This document shows positions 19,278 to 30,580 of a stretch of 64,000 bases of DNA, piece by piece; the stretch's first letter is position 1; every line of letters begins with the position of its first letter. Origin of the DNA: Mansonella perstans. Taxonomy: Eukaryota; Nematoda; Chromadorea; Rhabditida; Onchocercidae. The notes beneath the pieces were generated by a model. That model was not told the DNA's origin and made no database searches. It saw only the letters and a list, made by a program, of their open reading frames with translations. The stretch spans positions 434,001-498,000 of the forward strand of contig JBAMDO010000579.1 of NCBI GenBank assembly GCA_037074765.1, written 5' to 3'. The position numbers and the translations under genes are program-made.

Positions 19278-21000
19278 TATACGTTCCAAATTATTTATTC
19301 TTCATACAACTTCCATTCATCCAACGATGAAATTGATAAATGAAAATTGGATAAAGTATGAAGAAAGAAATGGCCATATCGATGCTGCGAAACTTAAGTT
19401 ACTTAAGTAAGATTTATGGATAATATTTGGCAAACATTATAAAAGTGAAATTTCGAAGATTGCTGATATTGCAGCGATAACATAATGCAGCGATGATGAC
19501 ATTGTGATAAAGTAGAAAGTGAAAATATGACGGAAAAAGTAAAAAATTAAAGAGCCATTACCTAATAACATTTCCAATATGTTTACGGTCAAAACTACCT
19601 GACCACAATTCTCGAATTTATATTGCTACTGCAAGTGCGGTATTTCCATGCAACAGACAATGCAATACGAGTCGCGCAGTATACGGAACATTTGCAATTG
19701 TTAGCAGAATAGTAACAAATGACAGAAGAAAAATTCGGAATTGTTTAGGAAAGCTCGAAATCGGAATCGGGGAAAAATTCAGAATCTCGGGAATAACAAA
19801 GGAAAACTCGGGAAAACAAAAGAAAATTCGGAATCGGAATCGCAAGTATGCTATCACGTGAATAAATGTTTCCACTTGATCGCTTTTGTCCTCTTTTGAT
19901 ATCTTTCAGCTTTCTTATTTTAAAATCGATGCAAAAAGTGTGTCGGAAGAGAGTGAATGTTTTAAATGTAAGAATATGAAAAAAATGCAAATTGCTAGAA
20001 CAATTATTTCTTCTCTTATTTTGGTATAGAATTTATTTGATCTGCTTTTAGTTAAGTACACCTTGAAGGTAAGTACAAACAAGGCTTGTTAAGTTATCAT
20101 CGCTTTTCCCACCTTACAAATATTTCGAATAGCATTTATTAAATTCATCGCCATCTCTTTCCTTTTCGGCTAAAATAAAAAGATCTAAGTCTTAAACTAT
20201 TGGAAAAGATAAGCTTGGACCACAGATAATAGCCCAATTTTCGATTCATTTATTTCTTGCCTTTTTAGCTCAAAGTGAAGTTCAATGAAAGTGAAAATTT
20301 CAGGTAAAATGTATGTCTTTCTGAAATGCAATATTATAGTAGAAAGGCCTGTACATGTTCGCATTTGTTTGAGAATTCAATTAAAATGTGAAGTTCAAGA
20401 TAAGAAGGATTATTAAAGTTAAAAGAGTAGGAAGTTTCCATCCTGCTGAATGAGACTAGTTTTACTCACTTTTTCTGTGAAATTTTTATTTAAAAAAATA
20501 AAAAACTTAAATGAAGAAATAAGAAAACAAAATTCAAAACTAGTAGTGCAATCTTCAAACTTTTAACAAGATTCTATGGATTTAATTAACTATTTTTTAC
20601 TGAACAATAGCTTTGTTATGAATGCAGTAAGTTCACTGGCTGATTAGTAATAATGGCAAGGTCCTTCATTTGTCCAGCACCTTCTTGGAGAAAAATTTCT
20701 AAAAAATTAATTCCTGTCAGGAATTTTCAGCCGCGTAAGAAATTTAGTATAAATAGGCTGTTGAAATGAAGAAATTTTTAATTTATTAATGATAGTTACA
20801 TCGAGGAAAACTAATCTTTCACGAAATATTCCGGAAAATTTGTTCAGAAGTTTTGGAGGAACAAGTTGAATAATTTTTAAGCAAAAAATGATTTTTGGAA
20901 AGTATTTTCTGAAACGTGATGTTTTTACTTTTCTTTACCTTAAATTTGCAAATTTCCGAAAATTCCAACGAAAGAAAATGGAACTTTCTTTATAAAGGTG
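19278..21000. other. Intergenic, no gene seen
   Basis: Upstream flank of the minus-strand TMEM14 gene. A purine-rich patch with scattered CGGAATCGG-like repeats lies at 19735-19850. ORFs across it (19618-19990, minus) read as low-complexity translation of the repeat, not a protein. Confidence 0.5.
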
Positions 21001-21006
21001 CGGTTT

Positions 21007-21340
21007 GGAATTTAGTTTAGAACTCGTTGGAGAAGAAACATTATATCGGTCGGCAGGCGACCTTGATGTCTTAGACGAAAATGTTGGAGGAGATGGTGCC
21101 ACCCCGTTGAGATATGTTCCAAATTATCTACTGCATACACACATACCAAGATAGGCCGAAATTTTCCACTTTTGAAATGTTTATATTATGACTTCAAATA
21201 TGTTTTCAAGCATGCCAAACATAACAATGCCTTAATTCATTTCTAGACTGGCTCCATGCAAATATGGTTCAAAAGAATGTCACGGCATTGATAATTCAGC
21301 TCGTGTACTATTTCGATTTTTATGGATAGCAATATGCCAG
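21007..21340 (+). pseudogene. Coding-like fragments, possible gene remnant
   Basis: Two patches read like protein. At about 21010-21160 the plus strand is open with LELVGEETLYRSAGDLDVLD followed by an acidic/Gly segment. At about 21245-21340, after a TTTCTAG acceptor, it reads LAPCKYGSKECHGIDNSA, which faintly resembles the start of a PBZ or CCCH zinc finger. No good GT donor ends the first patch and the second runs into low-complexity sequence. I cannot assign a family. It may be a decayed gene or chance. Confidence 0.25.
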
Positions 21341-23637
21341 ACATCTTGTTATTTTTCTTTTTTATTCAAGAGAAATGAACAAAAAAAATTAACACTTTTA
21401 ATTGGGCCTAATTCGATTGTTAACAAAATTAATTTCAGTTAGAAATAAATTGGCAACTGTTTTGTTCTGCATCATAATATTTTGTTAACTTATAAGGAAA
21501 CATATGAAAAGTTTTGAATCCAAAGCTTTTTTATCTCAAAAACATACAATATTTTCGATTTTTTTAGTATTATGGCTTTTTTTCTCTAAGAAATATACCT
21601 TTAAATATTATCGATATTTTTGCACTGTCTGTTTGCGTCATTTCTTATTTTTTCTCTATTTTTTAATCTTCCGAAGTGCTCTAGTGAATGTTTTTTTACT
21701 AAAATTTCTAAATTTCTGTATTATCACAGATTGCAGGTGTTTTTTTATCCCGTTTGATCAATTTTAGTGGTCATTTAGTCACTGTTTTCAACATAGTTGA
21801 TTATTTGCTACCTTTTATGTAGACTTTTTTCCTTATTGATTCTCATTTTCTATGCTAAAAACTGCTTTCTATACTAAAATCTTTTATCGATCGTCTTTCA
21901 TGATATTTGTTCTGAGTAAGTATTAAGATATATTTGCTTTCAAAATCTTGAAAAATTTGAGCGATTCCCAAAAAAAAGACAATCACTTATTTTTTCTTCA
22001 ACCCGTAGTGACATTGAAAGTCTTGAAATTGAAAACGAATTATAAATCAATTGTTAAATTTTCCTAATATGCACAATTTGAGAATTCTATCGGATACGAT
22101 TGCTGTGCCTACAGTTTGCGAATAATGACTAATATATAGACTAGTAATTCTGTGAAGATTGTTTAGCAAGTATCTATTCAGCCAGAGTAAAACGATGCAA
22201 CTCAACGATAGTTAGTCTTATTGAAGTATTTGTTCATCATTACAATTTCATGCTATCGTAAACATTGTCACAACCATAATTGCTTGTGTTTTGCATTCGA
22301 GAAAGTTTCGCAATAACTGAAATACTTCGGATTCCAATAAAGTGTGTTATAAATGATAATAACGTATTTTTTAAAATCTATCATGAAACTGAATCGTCGG
22401 AAATTGAATTCTACTATTATCGTACTCTTTTACACTATAGAGAAAAGTTTGCATGCTAAATTTTAATTTTGGGCGTGATTTGTTAAGTTACCTTTGGAAA
22501 GTTCTGAAATTTTTAGTTCCTTAATTCACTAGTTAACGATAAATTTGATAGGCTTGTAATTACTAATTTGTCAACAAACAATGATAGCATTTTCTCACGT
22601 TGTTCGGAAATAAGTTTTTAGTTTGAGAAATGCCTTTCGAGAAATTGGTGTTCAGAACCATTTCACCATTTCAGTTATGAACCATTTCACTGTATTTGAA
22701 GTAATTATGGAAAATTCAGAAATAAGGTATGGATTCATAGTGCATTAAATTTTTTTCACTACTTTTTTCTACAATTAATAATGGGTCATTTATTCTCTCT
22801 ACGAAACAATAGATCATATTTTTTAATGTTGTATTTTCCATCAAACAATTTCATGGCTTAGTATTTTTTGCTTGTTTTTAATTCGAATTTAAATAATCAC
22901 CGTCAATTCTGTTAGCGATTATTGTTGAAATCCAAATTGTTTAAGATTAAATATTTTTTTTTCCTGTTTATAATGGCGAAAATAATTCAAAAATATTTCA
23001 TTCTTGGGACTTGATTATTCTGTGATCCAGATCATGTCGTTTTAGATTAGACTATTGTTGAATCAATAGCAAAAATTACAAGACTTTTAATCGAATTTGT
23101 AATTTGAAAATTGTTATCAAATCAATTTTTTTGTCGGAATAGGTTCGGATGAGGCCATTAGCTTTATAAATATCCAATTTGTACTTATCTTTCAATTTCT
23201 TTCTATTCAGTTTAATTGCTTTAGATTATAACTTTATTCTTAAAATTCTTTATGAGTTAAAAAAAAAAACTTTTCATTTCACAGCATAAACATTTAGCAT
23301 ATGTTTGCTTCCACTCTTTATTCTTTTGAATCTCTTCGATGATACGAAATTATTGTTATATACAAATATATTTAACCGAAAATTGATCGGTTGAATTTCG
23401 AAATATTGCTTGATTTTTTTGGAAGCTTGAGAAGTCATTGCTTTCAAGATACTATTGGAAAAGAAATATTCTTGCTAAGAATTCATATAGCTTCTCTGGC
23501 AGCTCCCTTTTTTGAGTTCAATTCAAAAGCTTTCTAAACAAAACGCGCAACCTCTGCTTCGAACAATATTTAAAATTGCTTAAAATCGAGCAAAAAAAAA
23601 TCGACAGGAGGAAGTCGAAAATTCCGGGTGCTATTGG
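21341..23637. other. Intergenic, no gene seen
   Basis: Very AT-rich DNA upstream of the orphan gene at 23736. The ORF at 21504-21767 is a Phe/Leu-rich translation of T-rich sequence and is not supported. Confidence 0.5.
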
Positions 23638-23739
23638 ATGTCGATAAGCTGTTTACCACTACATCAAATTGTTTCACCATCGACCAGAAGTTCTGGCAAT
23701 GAATTAACAAGTGGAAATTTCAATTCTGGTGATACATGA
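23638..23739 (+). other. Upstream ORF overlapping the orphan gene start (ATGA)
   Basis: An ATG at 23638 opens a 33-codon frame ending in TGA at 23737-23739, which overlaps the main ATG at 23736 in the form ATGA. The peptide (MSISCLPLHQIVSPSTRSSG...) has Ser/Thr/Asn-rich composition like the main protein. It could be a regulatory uORF with termination-reinitiation, or the true N-terminus separated by a one-base sequence error. Confidence 0.4.
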
Positions 23740-26700
23740 GTAGCAGTGTAGATTCACTGATAGCACCGGAACGTGATGCTCTGGATTTCCGGATACGACA
23801 GCGACTGGAAGCGTCTCGGCAGGGGATGTTGCAGCTCGAAGTGCTTCGCAGCAAGCACCAAAAATTGATGCAGGTTAGCAATTAACATGAATTCAGGGAA
23901 GGGTAATCTGTAAGACTATTGGAGATGAGCGATGTTATGTTGCGTTTGATGCTGACTTTGTTTAGGATGAATTGTTTCAAAGTGAAATTCTGAATTAAAG
24001 CAATATTTGTTTAGCAATAAATTAAAGCAATAAATTTTTCATCGGATTAAAATTGGCCTTTGGAGTGAATTGCTCATGTTTAGTAAAAGCCACTATAATG
24101 CTGTTATATTAGAGAATTACGACAAGATATATGGACATGAAAATTAAAAATTTCCAATTTTATATCCAATTGTAAACATTCTGATAAGCAGCAGAAAGAA
24201 ATAATTCAAATTGATTTGAATGAATAAAACAAGAGTATTGACAACTTTCGAGATAAGTAAGTGGTTTGCAATATGAGGTACACACAATCATTATATAAAC
24301 TTTAATTGCTGGTTTTTTTCAACAGGAAATCCGTATTCGTTTACCGCATAGGATTGATGAAAAACGACCATGTGATTCCGGAAAACTCAAAGAATCGTCA
24401 GTCTTAATTCCTCAAACCGAGGTTAGCATCACTTCTAAATTTATACATATTATTTGGAAAAAATCAGTAATTAAACTTTAATTGCTGATTTAAAATAAAC
24501 ATAAAAATACGGAGAAATGAGATGACTGAATAGGATGGATCATTAACTAATGGAAGGGAAACTTGAAGATATTTTTTTCTAGTCTTATCAGATTTAATGC
24601 TAGTATTTTCGGCCTTCGATCATAGATGTTGAGTCCTATTCGAATTCTTTATTTCGCTCTAATTTTTGTTGAACGAAACAGTATATTTTACAAAAGATTA
24701 TCATATTTCATAAATTATTAAGATTTTTGAGAAGATTCTATTTTGCCGACCTGATTTACGATCTGATGATGAAGAAGAGTAAATGTAATGAAAAGAAAAA
24801 CATAAAATGAATCATCTATCTTTAAATTTTAGATATATCTGATGATAGTGGTATCTTTCATTGTTCACTTCTCCTCAGCCACTTATCTATTTGTTCGGTT
24901 TTACCCATATGTTTTGATAAGAATAGATAACATGATAGTATGCTATGACACTATCACTGACCACATTTGTGTTCTATTCTCCATCTTTCAACACCTCTAA
25001 TTATATGACATTCGGGATTATCCCATTCTTGTAGCGCTGACCTCATTTGTATAATAGCAGCTGTATTGGTGATGGAAGCGATCAGTTAGTTGATTTGATG
25101 ATAAAACTGGAAGTAGATCACAGAGATCATTATATTTCATAACTAATTATTTGGTCATAATACAGTTACATGATATGATACCGGCAGTATTATCTTCTTA
25201 AATTTCTATTGTATCATCAAAGATGATCGTACTTTTCGGGATATCAATTCATTACAATTTTGTATAAAACAGACATCGTACTGTAACAAAAACATTGCAT
25301 CATTTGCACGGAAGTATGAAAGGCAAGAAGAAAAAAATGAAAACTGAGAAAAAGCATGAGAAGAAAGACTTGTTTTTCACTAACTTATTTTTTAGTTTTT
25401 TAATAAAATGTAGGTTCAAATTTTTCCTTTATTGATAAAAATACTTCAGAATCTCTATGCAGTTAAGCTCTTCAAAGAAAACAATGACTTAAAAAATAAG
25501 TTATGTGAAAACAAGTTAAAGATAGCAACTTTAAAATATTTGATTTTTTCACTTGAATAATGAAAAATAATACCAAAGATTTATCCATCACGAATTTCAA
25601 TGCGTTAGATCAATTCTAAAGCATAATAGTATCTTAAGGAGTTTTCAGGTAACTTCCATGACGGAGTGATGCTCTTTCAGCATATTGTTTTAATTAAGAA
25701 AAAAATTTATCAATTGATTTGTTTGGATTTATATATGAGCAATTAATTTTTATATTTAGCTCAAATTGAATGATTTACGATGCGACAGTCCAATGAGCTG
25801 TTGTTTAAGTCATCGATCATCTGTTAGCATGGATTCTGGATGTGTTTCACTCTCTTCTGATCTTAGGTACCACTTAAAAACAGAAAAATTTCCCTGTCTA
25901 TTGCGGATTTTCGAAATTTTAATCATTATAAACAGAAATGAAATTCAAGAATTCGGAATTCATATTATTTTGAAATGAAAACGGAACTGAGGACAGCATT
26001 TTCGTCCGTCTACCGCATTTGCTTGTGTTCTAACAGAATGTTATTGTGTATTATTTGTAGCAGTCAATCACCAATGCCTTTTAATACAAATCAAAAATTC
26101 TGTCTGGAAGATCAACGAAAGAAAGCTCAACGTAATTTGACCACTGCTGAAGTTGAAACTGATGAAAACCAGCAACTTGTAGTGAGTTTTCGCACATTCG
26201 TCAACCATTTCGTTTATTAATTTCTCTGTTATGTTTCATTCTAGTTCAAATAACATAGTTCATTTTAACTCATTTCCTCCGCAAGTGCTCTAATTATTTC
26301 AGATCATAACAGATTTAAATGAAACAAACTAGCATAATTCATTTTGTAATTCTTTCATTACCAATGTTCCTTAGGCTATGGCAATTGAAAGTACCACAGC
26401 GTTGCGTTGCTACGGAACAAAGTTTAGTAGGAATGGGCTAAAATCGAAGTCAATATGCTGCAACGATCCCGATGAAACTGCCATTATTGTAGATTCATTT
26501 TCTTTCTCGCAGATCACTCCTCCACCAACTCATCGAAAATTTCTTACAGTTGGGAGGCCAGATAATGTTCAGGTAAAGTAACTGGTAAATATTAAGGCAA
26601 AAGCATTTTTCTTCAATATTTTTTGACATGGCATATCAGAGATGCAGCATGACAAAACATTTCATTGCCAAAATGATATTACGCAATCATGCTCAACATT

Positions 26701-28062
26701 TGGTATGCAGACATATACTGCTAATTAATCTAAGTCAAACTTTTCATTTACCTAACTTATTTTTCTGACTTCTGATATATCTATTCAAACGATGTATTTT
26801 TTTATATTTATAAAAATTCATAGTTAAAAACAGAAAAAATAATTAGTTTTAGACTGGTCGCCCATGTCTGGCAACGGGTGGTGTAGACGCTTATTCGCCG
26901 ATAATGTTTCGAAGAGAGCAATCACCGAAATATTTTCCAGCTAATCAGTCGCCTGTGCTACACGCCAAACCAATAGCCATATCATTATCCTCAAAGATAC
27001 CAACATCTCCATACATGAGACTTAGAGATCCTCAAGTACGTTGAATTACCTATTAGATTTTCTTATAACAATGGTCCCCCAAAACTGGTCAAAAATTGAA
27101 GAATTTAGCAATTGCAGTTTCAGAAACCATTGCAAAGTTCCCGGGTTATATCAAATCCCGATGGTCAACAATCAATTTTTCACGCAAACCGAATATTCGT
27201 AAATCGTTTACCGCGCATTGTGCAGTGTGGGAAGCAGTGCGTAAACATTGAAAAGCACGATTCAGATGAAGAAAGTCCACGACTACTGCGCGCACAGCCA
27301 GCCGTCGTTCTTAGCAGGCAAAGATATCTTTTGTATAAAGTGGTTGTATTTATTAAATTTAAACTTATCAAATTTTTAAAAAAAGCAAACTATGCAGTAG
27401 AAACAAAGATTTTTAATATTTCTGAAAATTAGGAAAATTGAGGTCAGGGAGGTGAATGTTTAGGTTAATGCTAAACATAGTGCGACTTACAAGAATTTTT
27501 TTATTGCGGAAGCATAGAGTATAATCGATTCAAATCCTTACATTTTTGATCCAATATCAAATTTATAATAAGTAGCTATATCAGAAAAATATTTTTTTTT
27601 AAAATTCGAAAATTATATGAATTTCATTAAATTAATTTTTTCTAATGTTTGAAATATTATTAATCGCATTTTCATCTTCATTATTTCATAGACAGCAAAG
27701 TTATGCGCATTCGAATGAAAGCTCACCACGCGAGCTGCGGAAAGTACATCCAATCGAAAGTCCCAACTCACTATCCAATGTTACTGTTCTGGAATATAAT
27801 GAGCAGCTAGATCGGTAAATTCAGCTTGCGTTCTTTACACCTTACATTTTCTCAGTTCAAAAATATTATTTATGTTTAACTTCAAGATTTTACAAGTGAA
27901 CCATAAAATATACAATGGGAAATTCAACTGCCAACTATTATCATCGAAAAAAACTTCATAATTTTCAGTTATGAAAGTTCGCAAAATTCCGAAACAATTA
28001 TATCTGAGCGAAGTCATCGTCAAAAAAAGGAAAAAGATTGGAAAGAATCTGATAATCTGTAG
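23736..28062 (+). CDS. Unrecognised 417-residue protein, nine exons
   Basis: I do not recognise this protein. Exons: 23736-23873, 24326-24421, 25760-25866, 26061-26181, 26375-26572, 26853-27035, 27124-27317, 27692-27814, 27969-28062; they join in frame to 417 codons. Residues about 12-60 are charged and probably helical (RIRQRLEASRQGMLQLEVLR). The rest is Ser/Pro/Arg-rich and likely disordered, with repeated 'SP' and 'P-T/S-P' sites (QITPPPTHRK, REQSPKYFP, KIPTSPYMRLR). It ends in a Lys/Glu-rich tail. There are no membrane segments. The exon 7 donor is uncertain: a GC donor at 27318 (AG|GCAAAG) or GT at 27333 both keep the frame (the latter gives 422 codons). The exon 4 donor at 26181 was chosen for its GTGAGT. 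A nematode-restricted regulatory or scaffold protein is possible but unproven. Confidence 0.75.
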
Positions 28063-28817
28063 AAATTGAGGAAAATCACTTTTAAATCTTGTGATATTGT
28101 GCACAATAATTAATTCATTATCACTATTTTTATTTTTTATTTACTTTGTTCGTATTGTAGTATTATTCCGCACAAGCAAGATTAGCGCAACTTACATAGC
28201 AATATTACATTAGTTTGATGTCTTAAATAGAACTACTCGGATATTTTGCAAATCTAGCTGCTTTAGCAATTACTCTATCAGCAAACTAAATCAATTTATA
28301 CAACGCTTCGACAGTCTAGTAATTTGTAAAATATGGTGCATTTCATATGCATCTACGAATTAATGAGGAAAACAAAATTTGCTAGACTGATGAAACATAA
28401 GGTCACGCAAATATTTTTGGTCTATAAGTCAGTCATTTTGTAAGGAAGCATCTTAAATGTTTTGTCTGCAATCTATTGCATATGCAATATTACAATACCT
28501 GTAGATCCACACAATTCTGTGCTTTGTTTCCCAAATATAACAGTATTGACTTCACTTAAATATTAACCATGTTAATGCTTTCTTAATTCCAATGAAATTT
28601 ACGCAACACTTTGCATAAAGATAAACAAGATATGCCAGTGAAAACAGATAGAACGTGATGCTATTGAAGATCATTTGAAATCAAGGCAAAATATATCACA
28701 ATCAACAACGAGAGCAATATCAGAAATCTTCCTTGTCATCAAAAAATTTCCCATTTGGTTGTAAAACTTTTTGGTTTTAGTTTTATTAGATGTAATGCAA
28801 TCATGACGGTATATGTA
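28063..28817. other. Convergent intergenic region
   Basis: Lies between the stop codons of the plus-strand orphan gene and the minus-strand DZIP1-like gene, so it should contain both 3' UTRs. No ORF of note. Confidence 0.55.
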
Positions 28818-30580
28818 TCATTCATTGGAGACTGAGCATTTATCATGGTCTTGTTGCTCATCCTTATGTTTCCGCTTCATATGTTCATACAAGAATGTAC
28901 TATGCAAAAACAATTTGTCGCAGCGATCACACTAAAAAGTTTAAAATTGGAAATAGAATTTAAAAAGCTTGGAATTATTGGATTTCAAACAAGTTAAACT
29001 CCAGGAAATTCCTGAAACTATTTAGAAATTGAAATCACATAGATTTGCAAAGAGAACACAATAAAGTGCCATTATTCTATATGGAACACAAAATATTGAC
29101 CTTGAATAATGAATTTATTGTCTCCGGTTCGCTGACAAGCTCCTTTCGCAATTTCGAATTTTCCGTTTTCACGAACTTTATGCGATTTTGTAACTCTTCC
29201 ACTTCCTTTACAAGTTCTGCTTGTGTTTTCTGAAAGAACAACATTGAAAAGTTTGCTGAATTACTCTCTCTAAATTCTTCAAAACTTGAAAATTCATTAA
29301 AACTCAACTTTTTTTATCTTTTATAATATTACTGTGTATATCAAATCCATTAAGTAGAACACAGTTTATGAAAGGATGAAAGTCAATGGAAAAACGTTCA
29401 ATGACAAAAGATAAAAGCATTCAAATGTTGAAATCAATCACGAATTCAGTTTTTGCACTGCCAGATAAGCTGTTTATTGAACAGTATCTGAATGAATGTT
29501 CTATTCACTGAAGGCACTTGCTGCATTAGTGTTGTTTAGTGTAAACGGAAGCTTACAATACGAATTGGTTGCAAAGACTGATCACTCTATGATAACCCTA
29601 ACATCGGCCCTATATCAATTATCAATAAATTGACTATAGTCGAATTCGAATTATTCAACATTAACAAATTGTGCCGAAAAATTTGACAGCTATGAAATCA
29701 GAAAAAAGTATGTACAGATAATAAACTGATAATCCAGTCATCATATTAGCCTGATAGATCATTTCACTAATTTATCATATATTTATCAGCCGCATTCTGC
29801 AGTTTTTTATTCATTCGACACAATCCAGTCTTTATGATAAAAATATTAAAATGTTTCCTCTTAATGATAAAAATATTAAAATATTTCCTCTTACCAAAAT
29901 GTATTCAATTTGCAGCTGAGCAATTCGAAACATTTTTAACAATCTTTCAGTAGTACAGTCGCCGTCCTTAAAAAATGAAATAGTCATTGCATAAAACGTT
30001 GTGGTTAGCATAGCAATTATCATGCAAAAATTAACTTTCCACTTTATCAATCTCATCTGAAATTAGTCTCTATGGAATGTCATTTTTTCTGTATCAGTCA
30101 ATTTCGAATAGTTCAGAATAGATATACAGATATACAATTTGTTTCAAAAGCGTAAAATGATTTTTGAAATCTTAGAATCAAATTGAATTTCGAACATTTC
30201 AAATTTAAGCAAGATTTTTGCAAAAAATTTTTTTGATGCTTTTCAAAAACATAGTTTAAAATTTTTACAGCAATTTTTACCGTTTGATTGATTTTACTCA
30301 GCACAATGGATGGTAAAGCTCTCTGAAGAACATCATAACTGCCAATACCTTCTTCCAGAAGATTTAAACTAATTTCATCTAAAAACAATATAAATCTGAC
30401 TGGTCAAAAAAGATAAAAATTTTCGCATTACTTTTTTAAGTCAACGAAAAGCTAGCAATGAGAAACAAAATTAAAATTGAATGTTTTATTCAAATCATAC
30501 AGCAAATTTCAAAAGTATAAATAAAACAAATATAACTTGCCAATAAGCTTCCAATCGGGTTTATGGTGGTTATTAAACAT
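28818..30580 (-). CDS. Miniature DZIP1-like protein (Dzip N-domain, coiled coil, C2H2 finger)
   Basis: DZIP1/Iguana proteins act at the ciliary base and in Hedgehog signalling in vertebrates. Five minus-strand exons (30580-30541, 30378-30281, 29966-29895, 29229-29101, 28931-28818) join in frame to 150 codons. The N-terminus reads [17 protein letters not shown], like the family's 'DW..I..ID...' start. Next comes [19 protein letters not shown], matching the 'D..LLK...LAQLTIEYLLH' hallmark. A coiled coil follows ([20 protein letters not shown]), then one C2H2 finger ([21 protein letters not shown]). Vertebrate DZIP1 is about 870 residues; here the long C-terminal half is absent and the ORF stops soon after the finger. 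Intron 1 appears to be GC-AG (TTG|GCAAGT) and exon 3 has an AAG acceptor. Further downstream exons cannot be excluded, but the stop is in the same exon as the finger. Confidence 0.78.
29834..29893 (-). repeat. 30-base tandem duplication next to a donor site
   Basis: Two copies of a 30-base unit (ATGATAAAAATATTAAAATR...), one mismatch apart, lie immediately inside the third intron of the DZIP1-like gene, beginning right after the GTAAGA donor on the minus strand. Confidence 0.8.
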
